From SZUA-38 sp965212525 (lineage in GTDB: Bacteria; Pseudomonadota; Gammaproteobacteria; Xanthomonadales; SZUA-38), in NCBI GenBank assembly GCA_965212525.1, contig CBDBVC010000009.1, positions 1 to 64,000 on the forward strand: DNA of 64,000 nucleotides. The letters are read 5' to 3'. The position numbers and the translations under genes are program-made. The notes beneath the pieces are model-generated. The model was not told the DNA's origin and did not search any database. It worked only from the letters and a program-made list of their open reading frames with translations. Positions 27,633 to 36,142 of this stretch are shown in pieces (positions within the stretch are counted from its first letter, which is position 1; every line of letters begins with the position of its first letter).

Positions 27633-28922
27633 TTATTCCGATGCAATGATGTCGACAGGTACAGAGATGCGGGTCTGCTCACTGCTGAACGGGAACGTCT
27701 TGTGAAAGAAATAGGAGGGGAACAGGATCAGCCTGCCCACCCTGGGCTGTATGGTCCTGGCCCAATCAGGGACGACATGCTGATAACTGTCATCACCCTC
27801 GCCAATCTGGATCCAGCCTGATCGCTGGTCATCATCCGTCCTGATCTCGTCTGGAATCTGTACATACAGAACACCACTGATCACGGCTCGTGGATGGCAA
27901 TGGGAATCCTCGTATCCACCCGATTGCTGAATGTTGCCCCACAGTTTGATATCCCATTTCTCAGGAAGGTGCTTTACCCATGGGTGTCCTGTTGACTGCA
28001 GCTGTTCAATGTAGAGTGCAACTTCTGATTGTATGCGCTTCGAGAGATTATCCATCACCGTCCCGGGAACGACCTGGATCTCTTCAGTCAGATAGCCATT
28101 GCGTGTGGTGTAGAGTTCTTCGCCGGTATTGGTCAGTCTCGGGCTGTCAAGCAGGTGACGTGAAACCTGGGCAAACAGATCGTCATCTGAATCATCATCG
28201 CCGAGTACCGTGTCGTAGAGCAGGCGATCGATGTCGAGCAATTCACGAGCCAGTTGTTCATTGCCGCCCAGCAGTCCGGCGTACAGGGTATTGGCATAGG
28301 CCATGGTATCAGTCGGATACAGTGTCAGATGGTTTTCCGCTACGGAAACTGCCTCATCTGCCCGGTCTGCCGATATCAGTGCCAGTGCAAGATTGCACAG
28401 CACCTGTTGCTGTTTGGGGTCAAGTTGAAGTGCGCGGCGATATTCTGTGATTGCCTCCTCAACCTTGCCGGTCAGGTGCAGCATGCTGCCGATCCTGAAT
28501 GAGGTGACGGCAGAGGGTGATTCATCAAAGGCCTTGCGGTAGGCAGCGAGTGCCGCATCCAGTTGCTGGCTGTATTGCAGCGAAATGCCGTGATAATAAT
28601 GTAATTGAGGAAAATGCTTTCCCTGATCGATGATGCGCTGATAGCAGGTGGCTGCTTCACTGAACAGGCCACCGAGGCGATTGGCGTTGCCAAGCAGAAA
28701 CAGGCAATGCGGCTGATCGGGATGATACCGGAGTGTGGATTGAGCTGAATTGATCGCCAGTTCCAGCTGATTGGAGGCGATCGCCAACTGGATCATGTCC
28801 AGCGCCACGGTCAGTTCCGCCGGAGATTCCAGCAGATGATTTCTGAGCAGGGTCACCGCCTGCATCAACTGACCGTTCTGGGCCATCTGCATCGCCTGAT
28901 TGCGAATTTCCTGATTTGTCAT
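27633..28922 (-). CDS. TPR protein fused to a TIGR02466-like 2OG-Fe(II) oxygenase domain (second copy)
   Basis: A 429-residue fusion with the same architecture as the gene at 23913 but fewer TPRs (about residues 5-215: YHGISLQYSQQLDAALAAYR, HLTGKVEEAITEYRRALQLD). An acidic linker (GDDDSDDD) follows, then the oxygenase domain: SHCHPRAVISGVLYVQ with the HxH pair, RLILFPSYFFHKTFPF with the distal His and TRISVPVDI with the 2OG Arg. The start at 28922 overlaps the stop of the upstream hydroxylase gene by four bases (ATGA); a start at 28997 would run deep into it. Last gene of the minus-strand operon. Confidence 0.9.
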   Translation of the reverse strand: MTNQEIRNQAMQMAQNGQLMQAVTLLRNHLLESPAELTVALDMIQLAIASNQLELAINSAQSTLRYHPDQPHCLFLLGNANRLGGLFSEAATCYQRIIDQGKHFPQLHYYHGISLQYSQQLDAALAAYRKAFDESPSAVTSFRIGSMLHLTGKVEEAITEYRRALQLDPKQQQVLCNLALALISADRADEAVSVAENHLTLYPTDTMAYANTLYAGLLGGNEQLARELLDIDRLLYDTVLGDDDSDDDLFAQVSRHLLDSPRLTNTGEELYTTRNGYLTEEIQVVPGTVMDNLSKRIQSEVALYIEQLQSTGHPWVKHLPEKWDIKLWGNIQQSGGYEDSHCHPRAVISGVLYVQIPDEIRTDDDQRSGWIQIGEGDDSYQHVVPDWARTIQPRVGRLILFPSYFFHKTFPFSSEQTRISVPVDIIASE

Positions 28923-29506
28923 TTCTTCACGGGCTCCAGTTTCATGGCATAGGTGTAGCGGGGGGTAAGGCACATTCTGTTCGGTGCCTTGCCACAATGC
29001 AGGATCTCGCCATCGAACAGTACCAGCCTGCCTGGTCTGGCTGCGGCGACAAAAAGCGCTTCCTTGTTGTCATCGAAAAACAGCGTCTCACCGCCCCATT
29101 CGGGATCCCAGGATTCCGATATGAACCACAGTGCTGTCAATTCACCAGCACCAGGCATGCAGTCGGTGTGGGTATAGAGATGGTCACCATAGCTGACACA
29201 GTTCGTATAGGCCCGGTATACAGAATAGTCAACATCATGCCGCTGGAAAATCCGTGTAGCACTGATGGTTGGCGCATGCAGTGGCAACTGTCTGGCGGCA
29301 TCCAGGTTCATGTTGTGTGCCCAGTGACGATGCTGACCTGTATCGGGTCTGGCAATCTCATTACGGGTGAAAGCACTACCATCGAGTGCCTGATTGATCT
29401 GTACAATAACAGATGGGTCAACCAGGTTGTCGAAGACATGGATGTGTTTGCCGTTGATTTCACCGCTTCGAACCGGTTGCGGCATGTTGTCGGATGATTG
29501 TGTCAT
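28919..29506 (-). CDS. Stand-alone 2OG-Fe(II) oxygenase (prolyl 4-hydroxylase type)
   Basis: A 195-residue cytoplasmic oxygenase with a canonical P4H layout: YTHTDC (HxD), a strand WGGETLFF, the distal His in FDGEILHCGKAP, and an Arg in PRYTYAMKL for 2-oxoglutarate. It lies 3 bases after the Sel1-hydroxylase gene and overlaps the TPR-oxygenase gene by four bases, so it is an internal operon gene. Similar in size to the plus-strand gene at 27070, but the motifs differ enough to suggest different substrates. Confidence 0.9.
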   Translation of the reverse strand: MTQSSDNMPQPVRSGEINGKHIHVFDNLVDPSVIVQINQALDGSAFTRNEIARPDTGQHRHWAHNMNLDAARQLPLHAPTISATRIFQRHDVDYSVYRAYTNCVSYGDHLYTHTDCMPGAGELTALWFISESWDPEWGGETLFFDDNKEALFVAAARPGRLVLFDGEILHCGKAPNRMCLTPRYTYAMKLEPVKK

Positions 29507-29509
29507 GAT

Positions 29510-30760
29510 TCAAGTCTGCTTGTTTGTGTGTCCGCGCGACCAGAGCGCAACAATCCATTTTTCGCCGGCATTGACCGGGCAACCTGCATGCTGGCTGTTT
29601 CTGTCCACACTGCCATCGGGCATGACATTGGAAAACCGGATCAATCGCCCCTGTCTGGCCTCGAGCAAAATATCCAGTTTCGGAAACGAGGTGGCACCGC
29701 CATCCTCAGGCTCGTTCAGGTAGACGATGACCGTTTGAACGCGTTGCCCACGGCTGGCTATTTCAATGCGATCAGCCTCGGAGACCGGATTGATGAAATC
29801 ATAATGTGGATAATATTGCTGACCACTGCGATAGCGCAGAATGGACAGCGGCTCGAAACTGGATTCTTCGAGCCCACACGATTGTGCGATCCGGCTTTTC
29901 ATCCATTTTACTAGAAAGTCTTCCTGATTGGGATGCACGCTCCACCCATCGCTGGTGCGGACCGGGTTGAGTACACGCTTGCCGGTCTCCGGGTCAATCG
30001 TGTAAGAGGGCATCATGAACTCGGCCACCAGATCGATCAGATAGTAACATTCTGCCGCAGACAGGAAAGTGTCACAGACATCGACTTGTGAGTCGGATGC
30101 TGAAATGGCCACTGGAACGGTACCCATCAGATCCTGAAATGGTGTCAGCAGTTGTTCGTCAGTCGGAATTGCCTTGTCGCCTGTGGCCCTGGATTCGATG
30201 ACAAGGCTGTCTGCAAGTGCAGCAGCTGAATAGCTTCTGTCAATGGAGTCTGATTTGTCTGAATCACCTGATTCACAATCCAGGCCCAGCAGTGCGGCTG
30301 ACAGTTCATGGCCCAGATCAGCTGATCGCCGCAGGCAGGCAATCGAGAATGTCTCATCCTGGTTGAGCTTGTGGCCGACCGCATAGCAGAACCATGCCCT
30401 GGCATGGCCGGCGCTGGCGGCGTCGGCAAGGTGTTTGGTGGCAAGCTCTGGGTCGATGTCATAATTCAGCGAAGCCAGGCGAAAATGAGCTTCGCCACTG
30501 CCAAGTCTTGCTGCAGAGCCGAGGCAGGTGCGTGCTTCATTCAGATCGGGACTGATACCGTGACCGTAGATATACAGCTCGGCCAGTGACAGCAGCGCAG
30601 CAATGTGATGCTGCCTTGCGGCCCGGTTCAACCAGCGTCTGGCCTGGCCATGCAGTCCAAGATTGAGGTAGTGCTGTGCAAGTCGGAACTGGTCATCAGC
30701 CTGTCCGCCACTGGCTTTCTGGACCAGTAGCTGGGTTTCGGCTGTGGCATCGGTCTTCAT
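29510..30760 (-). CDS. Sel1-repeat protein fused to an active-looking prolyl 4-hydroxylase domain
   Basis: A 416-residue fusion. The N-terminal half is made of Sel1 repeats (RRWLNRAARQHHIAALLSLAELY, KHLADAASAGHARAWFCYA). The C-terminal domain is a P4H: GQQYYPHYDFI carries HxD, VIVYLNEPEDGGATSFP is the usual following strand, SQHAGCPV holds the distal His and GEKWIVALW the 2OG-binding Lys. This is the closest relative in the window of the degenerate protein at 25766-27073, and serves as the active reference for it. Three bases separate it from the next gene. Confidence 0.92.
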   Translation of the reverse strand: MKTDATAETQLLVQKASGGQADDQFRLAQHYLNLGLHGQARRWLNRAARQHHIAALLSLAELYIYGHGISPDLNEARTCLGSAARLGSGEAHFRLASLNYDIDPELATKHLADAASAGHARAWFCYAVGHKLNQDETFSIACLRRSADLGHELSAALLGLDCESGDSDKSDSIDRSYSAAALADSLVIESRATGDKAIPTDEQLLTPFQDLMGTVPVAISASDSQVDVCDTFLSAAECYYLIDLVAEFMMPSYTIDPETGKRVLNPVRTSDGWSVHPNQEDFLVKWMKSRIAQSCGLEESSFEPLSILRYRSGQQYYPHYDFINPVSEADRIEIASRGQRVQTVIVYLNEPEDGGATSFPKLDILLEARQGRLIRFSNVMPDGSVDRNSQHAGCPVNAGEKWIVALWSRGHTNKQT

Positions 30761-30776
30761 GGTCAGGTTGTGGCAT

Positions 30777-31466
30777 TCAGTAATGTGATTGAGGCTTCTG
30801 ACCCGGGTCGTTCATCCAGGCATTGAAGGCAACCACGATGCGGGTGCCGTTACCGGTGAAGGGGGCGACATCATGCATCAGGTAGGAGGGGAACATGACC
30901 AGCCTTCCAGCCATGGGCTGAAACACCTGCACGCCTGCCGAGTAGGGCTGTACCAGATGCGAATTGCCCACATCCATGAACATGTTGACAGAGTTGCGCG
31001 GGTCGTAGAACCTGAGATTGCCGCTATCGGGATTTTCCGGGTCGGGTTCACCCGGGTCGACCACGTAAACACCGGACCACGACGCCATTGGATGATTGTG
31101 TACACCCATATAGCCGCTATGGCGCGTGATATGGAACCAGGCGTGGGAAGAAACCTGAAATCGAACCACATCCCGAGGTGAGACTCCATTGACCTCAACG
31201 ATGGCCTGCGCCAGTGACTGGTAGCAGAAATTGCACAATTCCTGAACACAGGGATCACTCCACTTGAACAGATCAAAGGTGCTTTCAAAGGTCTTGACCT
31301 TCAGTGTCAGGGTGGGAACGGCTTCAGTATGTGCGTCGCCTTCAGATTCCTTTTGCAGGAACAGCGATTTCAGCTCCTGATTCAAATTGTCGAAATTGTC
31401 CATCTGCCGCACGACAAACGGACAGGCAAATGCTGACATGATGTCAATTTTCGGAGGCTGGTTCAT
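30777..31466 (-). CDS. TIGR02466-like 2OG-Fe(II) oxygenase, stand-alone
   Basis: A 229-residue cytoplasmic oxygenase. HNHPMASWSGVYVVD carries the HxH pair, followed by a GNLRFYDPR strand, the distal His in LVMFPSYLMHDVAPF and an Arg in GTRIVVAFNAW. The start is set at Met 31466; an in-frame ATG at 31496 is possible. First gene of the minus-strand operon, 16 bases before the Sel1-hydroxylase gene. With the TPR fusions at 23913 and 27633 it makes three proteins of the same oxygenase type in this cluster. Confidence 0.9.
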   Translation of the reverse strand: MNQPPKIDIMSAFACPFVVRQMDNFDNLNQELKSLFLQKESEGDAHTEAVPTLTLKVKTFESTFDLFKWSDPCVQELCNFCYQSLAQAIVEVNGVSPRDVVRFQVSSHAWFHITRHSGYMGVHNHPMASWSGVYVVDPGEPDPENPDSGNLRFYDPRNSVNMFMDVGNSHLVQPYSAGVQVFQPMAGRLVMFPSYLMHDVAPFTGNGTRIVVAFNAWMNDPGQKPQSHY

Positions 31467-31552
31467 ATGCTCATGTCTCAAACAAATGTCATCCACACGA
31501 CAGTGTTGTCGTGAAGCAAACGTTCATGAAATCGGTGCCTGATCGGGATGCG

Positions 31553-32599
31553 TTACAGATCCTGGCGATATCTGATGTACGGTATTCTGCCCAGGTCCTG
31601 GTCTGTGATCTGACTGCCCACCAGTTCATCTTCTGCGAGGCTTTCGTTGGCTACATTTGAAGCACCAAACATCAGCTGGCCATTCCAGGGTGTGCGCCAG
31701 GAAAAATTGATGTCGAGGCTGTTATGCGCCGTTGCCTGATCAAATTGTGCCGGGCTTGCAGTGTAGCGACCAATGATATCGGTGCTGAACGAGCCGTATT
31801 GCCAGCCAAGTCCGATACTGGCGGCATCAATGCTGTTGGCAAATGCCGGATTGAACGCGGCCAGCTGTGGGTCATCGATGCTGCTTACCTGCAGTCCCAG
31901 ACGCCAGTCGCCCCAGTTGCCCGTGTCAATTTCACAGCTGAGACTCAGATCCAGAATCTCGCCATTGGTTGTCAGTGTATTGAATGTGCCACCCAGGCTG
32001 CTGATGGGTACCAGATGCTGGTATCGGTTCAGGCTGTTGTAGCGCTTGTTCATGACATCGACATTGAATGCAACACGCTCAGTCGGTTGCCATCGTGCGC
32101 CGATCAGATAACTGTTGGACAGGCTGCTGTCTGGCTGATCCTCGAGACAATTGACCGATTCACACCAGTCTGCCAGGGCAGAAGGTTTGCTGCCGTCGAT
32201 GTTATTGCTCGCTTCGAGTCCGACTCCGGCCTTCAGAGAGAGGCTGTTCCAGAAATTCCACACGGCAGTGGAGTGAAAGCTGGAGAGCGCAGATTCCTCG
32301 CGGTCCTGCTGAGACAGGTTCATCTCGATGTTGACAGTCTCGCCGAGTTGGTACTCCTTCGACTGAGATTTCGCGTCATCAGGAAGCAGAAAGAAACGGG
32401 AAAACGTATCCGGGGTTTCAGCCGTCTGGTGTGGCAGGTCTGCTTGTGATGTCACGGCAACATCGTCTGCGGCATTCACCGTGCCAAGACACAACAGCGC
32501 GGCCAGCATCAGCGTCAACTGTGCCTTGCGAGATTCATGTTGTGCCTTTGGTGTTATCGTCATTTCCAGGCTTCTGATTTTATTATCTGTTTTTTTCAT
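31553..32599 (-). CDS. Outer-membrane beta-barrel protein, unknown family
   Basis: A 348-residue secreted protein: a signal peptide ends near VNA-AD (Met13 at 32563 is an alternative start), then a Gln/Asp-rich linker and many amphipathic beta strands (SLSLKAGVGLEASNN, SYLIGARWQPTERVAFNVDVM, WRLGLQVSSIDDP, SIGLGWQYGSFSTDIIGRYT, DINFSWRTPWNGQLMFGASN), ending RYRQDL. This suggests a 10-12-stranded outer-membrane barrel, perhaps related to TonB-barrel C-termini. It lies directly upstream of the minus-strand oxygenase operon in the same direction, with an 86-base gap, so it may share regulation or be a substrate. Confidence 0.7.
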   Translation of the reverse strand: MKKTDNKIRSLEMTITPKAQHESRKAQLTLMLAALLCLGTVNAADDVAVTSQADLPHQTAETPDTFSRFFLLPDDAKSQSKEYQLGETVNIEMNLSQQDREESALSSFHSTAVWNFWNSLSLKAGVGLEASNNIDGSKPSALADWCESVNCLEDQPDSSLSNSYLIGARWQPTERVAFNVDVMNKRYNSLNRYQHLVPISSLGGTFNTLTTNGEILDLSLSCEIDTGNWGDWRLGLQVSSIDDPQLAAFNPAFANSIDAASIGLGWQYGSFSTDIIGRYTASPAQFDQATAHNSLDINFSWRTPWNGQLMFGASNVANESLAEDELVGSQITDQDLGRIPYIRYRQDL

Positions 32600-32873
32600 G
32601 GCTGATCAGTCTGTTGTTATCGTTGTTATTCAGATAGATCTTCTTTTTATCGATAAATCCGTTTCAGTTGACTGCTGTCGCGTACTTGAAATGGATTTAT
32701 ACAGTTTCAGTCTAGCAAATTATCTCAAAAAAGTACCCCTGAGTGTTGATTTATCACAACAATTGCACAGTCATTCACCAGATAAGCATGGCTGGATACA
32801 AAGATTGATGTAACTTTTTGCTCAAACATGCGTCTAAGCAGTATCGATGCGTTGAAATACAGAGATCACGACG

Positions 32874-33164
32874 ATGAATAGCGGCAATCAGAACACAGTC
32901 AAGTCTACAGTGGAATTCAGGCTCCGAAAGCGGTCAAGGCTGGCTGCTGGATGGGTCAGGGCAGTACTGTTCGTGACCCTGATGATTGGTGGTCTCTCTG
33001 CTGGTCTTGCTGTGAGTACCTACACCATGACACAGGCGAATGGAATGCTTTCTGCTGCGTTCTTCAATGCCAGTGACTCGGGCTCTGTCAATAACGAGGG
33101 TGGAGCCGGAAACCCGTCACTGAAGAACATGTGTCAGGACACACTGATGGATTACGTGTTCTAG
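32874..33164 (+). CDS. Small single-pass membrane protein, unknown function
   Basis: A 96-residue protein with a basic N-terminus (RLRKRSRLAAGWVR), one transmembrane helix (AVLFVTLMIGGLSAGLAVST) and a short C-terminal domain rich in Asn/Ser/Gly, with FFNASDSGSVNN and one Cys, ending DTLMDYVF. No family is recognised. It is divergent from the outer-membrane barrel gene across a 274-base AT-rich intergenic region that could hold both promoters, but no confident boxes were assigned. A role as a partner or substrate of the oxygenases is only a guess from position. Confidence 0.55.
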   Translation: MNSGNQNTVKSTVEFRLRKRSRLAAGWVRAVLFVTLMIGGLSAGLAVSTYTMTQANGMLSAAFFNASDSGSVNNEGGAGNPSLKNMCQDTLMDYVF

Positions 33165-33203
33165 GCAGACTTGCGCGTGTTCCAATGCAGTAAGAAGGTC
33201 AGA

Positions 33204-33722
33204 TTACCTGAAGTATCCCGGTTTTCCCGGTGTGGCACTGATCCACAATTGTTCATCTATGGATAATTCCCTGCCTGATTCGGTGATCAGTGTGCCTGAA
33301 ATCACAAGTGACAGGCGCGAACGTTCGCCAGAATTGAGTTTATCCAGTGCCGAGATCAGTTCACTGTCATAGTCAGCTGCCAGTACAACGATTTCTCTAC
33401 TGAGCGTTGCCACCGACCTTGGTTTCTTGATGATCCTGGTGTTCATCGTGATTGCATCGATTTCCAGAGCCAGCTCGAGTGATTGAATCTCCATTCCCAC
33501 TTCACTGCGGTTTTCCAGTCTCAGCTGAATATCGATCGCACTGTTCTGTGGCAGAACTGACATTTCCGCCAGGCTGAATCCGGGAGGCACCAGTTCGATG
33601 CGGCGTTGTCCGCAGCCTGCAATCAGAATCACCGAGATCAACAGCGGTAACAGCAGTCTGATTGGTCGGAATTTCTCTTTTCTGATTGTCACTCTGTGTA
33701 ACCTCACCTTTGCTGAATGCAT
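33204..33722 (-). CDS. LEA type 2-like (WHy-domain) lipoprotein
   Basis: A 172-residue lipoprotein with signal LLLPLLISVILIAGC, lipobox Cys about residue 37, then a beta-sandwich domain (PPGFSLAEMSVLPQNSAIDIQLRLENRS … LELALEIDAITM) typical of LEA14/WHy-type lipoproteins. Function in bacteria is unclear (desiccation or envelope stress proteins share the fold). It is divergent from egtB, separated by about 170 bases. Confidence 0.75.
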   Translation of the reverse strand: MHSAKVRLHRVTIRKEKFRPIRLLLPLLISVILIAGCGQRRIELVPPGFSLAEMSVLPQNSAIDIQLRLENRSEVGMEIQSLELALEIDAITMNTRIIKKPRSVATLSREIVVLAADYDSELISALDKLNSGERSRLSLVISGTLITESGRELSIDEQLWISATPGKPGYFR

Positions 33723-33895
33723 CTATGATTGATGGCAGCAGCCGGGCAAAGAATCACACAGTTGTGGCCCAGTTGCAATCACAAGAACAACACAGGCAAT
33801 GTTGCATGCCACAAATGCAGAAAGGCGCACGAATGAGCAGGTCCCCGTTTGATATACTGTTGCCAACCAGATCGCGACCCGACAAGCACGATTGT

Positions 33896-35164
33896 ATGTC
33901 AACACATTCTGAACCACTGGATTCACTCCTGATTCAGGCCTATTCCACAGTTCGAGAACTGACCATGTTACTGGTCGCTGATCTCGAGCCCGAGGACATG
34001 GTGATTCAGTCAATGGATGATGTCAGTCCCACCAAGTGGCATCTGGCGCATACCAGCTGGTTCTTCGAGACCTTCATTCTTGCAGAGCACCTGCCGGGTT
34101 ACCGCGCCTATGATCCGATGTTCGGATACCTGTTCAACTCCTACTACAATCAGGTTGGCCAGATGCACAAGCGGCCTCATCGGGGGCTGCTATCCAGACC
34201 AACGGTCAAACAGGTACTCGACTATCGTCATCATGTCGATCAGTACATGGGAGAATTACTCGGGTCGATGCAAGTGACGGAGGGCGAATCACCCATCAGT
34301 TCACTGACCTGGCTTGGGCTGAATCATGAGCAGCAGCATCAGGAGCTGATCCTGACGGATATCAAGCATGTGCTGTCGTGCAATCCACTCATGCCAGCTG
34401 CGATCCGCAGCGGTTCTGATCAGGGTCCGGATCATGGTGAAACGGCTCTGAAATTCAATTCATTCACCGGTGGCATCAGCCTGCAAGGTCATTCGGGTGA
34501 CGGGTTCTGCTTCGACAACGAGCAGCCCCGGCATCAGGTGCTGATCAGGGATTTCGAACTGGCCAATCGTCCGGTGAGCAATCAGGATTATCTGGCATTC
34601 ATTGATGACGGCGGCTATCGCCGGCCGGAGCTCTGGCTTTCCGATGGCTGGTCCTGGGTCACAGCCGCCGACCGATGTCGACCGACGTACTGGCAGCAGA
34701 AGCACGACACTGAATTCTCCCTTCACGGTGAAATCAGTCTGAATCCACATGCTCCCGTCTCTCATCTGAGCTACTACGAGGCTGATGCCTACGCACGTTG
34801 GGCCGGTGCACGGCTGCCTACAGAATTCGAATGGGAGCACGCAGCTTCGGCTTGTACGGTCAGCGGCAATTTTGTCGACAGCAGGAATTACCACCCCTGT
34901 GCCGCATCGGCAGCAGCGGGGCTCGGCCAGATGTTCGGAGATGTCTGGGAATGGACTTCAAGTTCCTATTCGGCCTATCCAGGCTACTCACCGGCTGCCG
35001 GTGCCATTGGTGAGTACAACGGCAAGTTCATGTGCTCGCAACAGGTGCTCAGGGGAGGCAGCTGCGCCAGTTCAGCATCTCACCTGAGACACAGCTACCG
35101 CAATTTTTTCTATCCGGATGCAACCTGGCAGTTTTCAGGTCTGCGTCTGGCCCGGGATATCTGA
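33896..35164 (+). CDS. egtB: Ergothioneine biosynthesis sulfoxide synthase EgtB
   Basis: Iron-dependent enzyme joining trimethylhistidine (hercynine) to a thiol donor (cysteine or gamma-glutamylcysteine) with O2. The ATG at 33896 gives 422 residues, the usual size; earlier in-frame starts add unrelated residues. The N-terminal DinB-like domain has WHLAH (His52 a likely ligand) and HEQQHQE (His144, His148 likely ligands); the C-terminal FGE-sulfatase-type domain includes YADAYARWAGARLPTEFEWE-like sequence, GDVWEWTSSSY and VLRGGSCASSASHLR. It is followed 25 bases later by egtD, giving a minimal ergothioneine operon. Confidence 0.95.
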   Translation: MSTHSEPLDSLLIQAYSTVRELTMLLVADLEPEDMVIQSMDDVSPTKWHLAHTSWFFETFILAEHLPGYRAYDPMFGYLFNSYYNQVGQMHKRPHRGLLSRPTVKQVLDYRHHVDQYMGELLGSMQVTEGESPISSLTWLGLNHEQQHQELILTDIKHVLSCNPLMPAAIRSGSDQGPDHGETALKFNSFTGGISLQGHSGDGFCFDNEQPRHQVLIRDFELANRPVSNQDYLAFIDDGGYRRPELWLSDGWSWVTAADRCRPTYWQQKHDTEFSLHGEISLNPHAPVSHLSYYEADAYARWAGARLPTEFEWEHAASACTVSGNFVDSRNYHPCAASAAAGLGQMFGDVWEWTSSSYSAYPGYSPAAGAIGEYNGKFMCSQQVLRGGSCASSASHLRHSYRNFFYPDATWQFSGLRLARDI

Positions 35165-35189
35165 CAATCAATCAAGGATCAGCATCCGA

Positions 35190-36128
35190 ATGACAACCGA
35201 TACACTGACCCAGGAAGAGCAGGCATTGCTGGAGGGTCTTGGCAAGCGACAGAAGATGATCTCCCCGGCCTGGTTTTACGACCGCAAGGGGTCGAAACTG
35301 TTCGACAGAATCTGCGAGCTGGATGAATACTATCCGACCCGTACGGAAACCCGCATCATGCGGGACAACATCAATGAAATTGCCGATCTGATCGGACCCT
35401 GCGCTTCCATCATCGAATTCGGAAGCGGGTCCAGCGACAAGATCAGGATACTGCTGGGACATCTGCATGAGGTGGCGGCCTACGTGCCTGTCGATATTTC
35501 GGCAGAACATCTCAAACTGGCTGCGCGGCGAATCGAGCAGGACTTTCCTCAACTTGAGGTGCTGCCGGTCGCGGCCAATTTCACGCACACCTTCGACCTG
35601 CCCACGCCACGGGTGATGCCGCTGCGCAATATCATCTATTTTCCAGGGTCGACAATCGGCAACTTTTATCCGGATGAGGCCTCATCACTGCTCGATGTCA
35701 TGGCAGCCGAGGCCAAGCAGGGCGGGGCACTGCTGATCGGCGTGGATCTGAAGAAAGACCCGGCCATTCTGGAACGGGCCTACAATGACAGCAGTGGCGT
35801 GACGGCAGAATTCAACCTCAACATGCTCGATCACCTGAACCGTCGTTTCGATTCCGATTTTGATCGACGCAATTTTCGTCACCGTGCAATCTACAATCGT
35901 GAACTGGGCCGGATCGAGATGCATCTGGTCAGCCAGAAACGACATTCTGTATCACTGCTCGGTGAAGAGATCGACCTGGAGAAGGATGAAACCATACTCA
36001 CCGAGTGTTCCCACAAGTACACTCTGGAAGAGTTTGCCGAGCTGTCATCACGATCCGGGTTCAGTGTTCGGTCGACCTGGGTTGATGACGACAGCCTGTT
36101 CAGTGTCCAGTTTCTGGAAATCTGTTGA
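35190..36128 (+). CDS. egtD: L-histidine N-alpha-methyltransferase EgtD
   Basis: SAM-dependent trimethylation of histidine to hercynine, the substrate of EgtB. The ATG at 35190 (AAGGATC upstream) gives 312 residues, close to known EgtD. Motifs: PAWFYDRKGSKLFDRICELDEYYPTRTE near the N-terminus, the SAM site SIIEFGSGSSDKIRILL, and PGSTIGNF in the middle; the C-terminal HKYTLEEFAEL is also typical. egtB-egtD without egtA or egtC or an adjacent egtE implies that the gamma-glutamyl or cysteine branch and the lyase are encoded elsewhere, or that another lyase is used. Confidence 0.95.
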   Translation: MTTDTLTQEEQALLEGLGKRQKMISPAWFYDRKGSKLFDRICELDEYYPTRTETRIMRDNINEIADLIGPCASIIEFGSGSSDKIRILLGHLHEVAAYVPVDISAEHLKLAARRIEQDFPQLEVLPVAANFTHTFDLPTPRVMPLRNIIYFPGSTIGNFYPDEASSLLDVMAAEAKQGGALLIGVDLKKDPAILERAYNDSSGVTAEFNLNMLDHLNRRFDSDFDRRNFRHRAIYNRELGRIEMHLVSQKRHSVSLLGEEIDLEKDETILTECSHKYTLEEFAELSSRSGFSVRSTWVDDDSLFSVQFLEIC

Positions 36129-36142
36129 GCGGAGTCTGAGTC

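Noticed and set aside
28916..29497. 193-residue plus-strand ORF antisense to the prolyl 4-hydroxylase gene
   Set aside because: The minus strand carries HxD/H/R motifs and tight operon spacing; this frame has no motif.
31724..32449. 241-residue ORF antisense to the outer-membrane barrel gene
   Set aside because: The minus-strand product has a signal peptide and barrel pattern; this one has neither.
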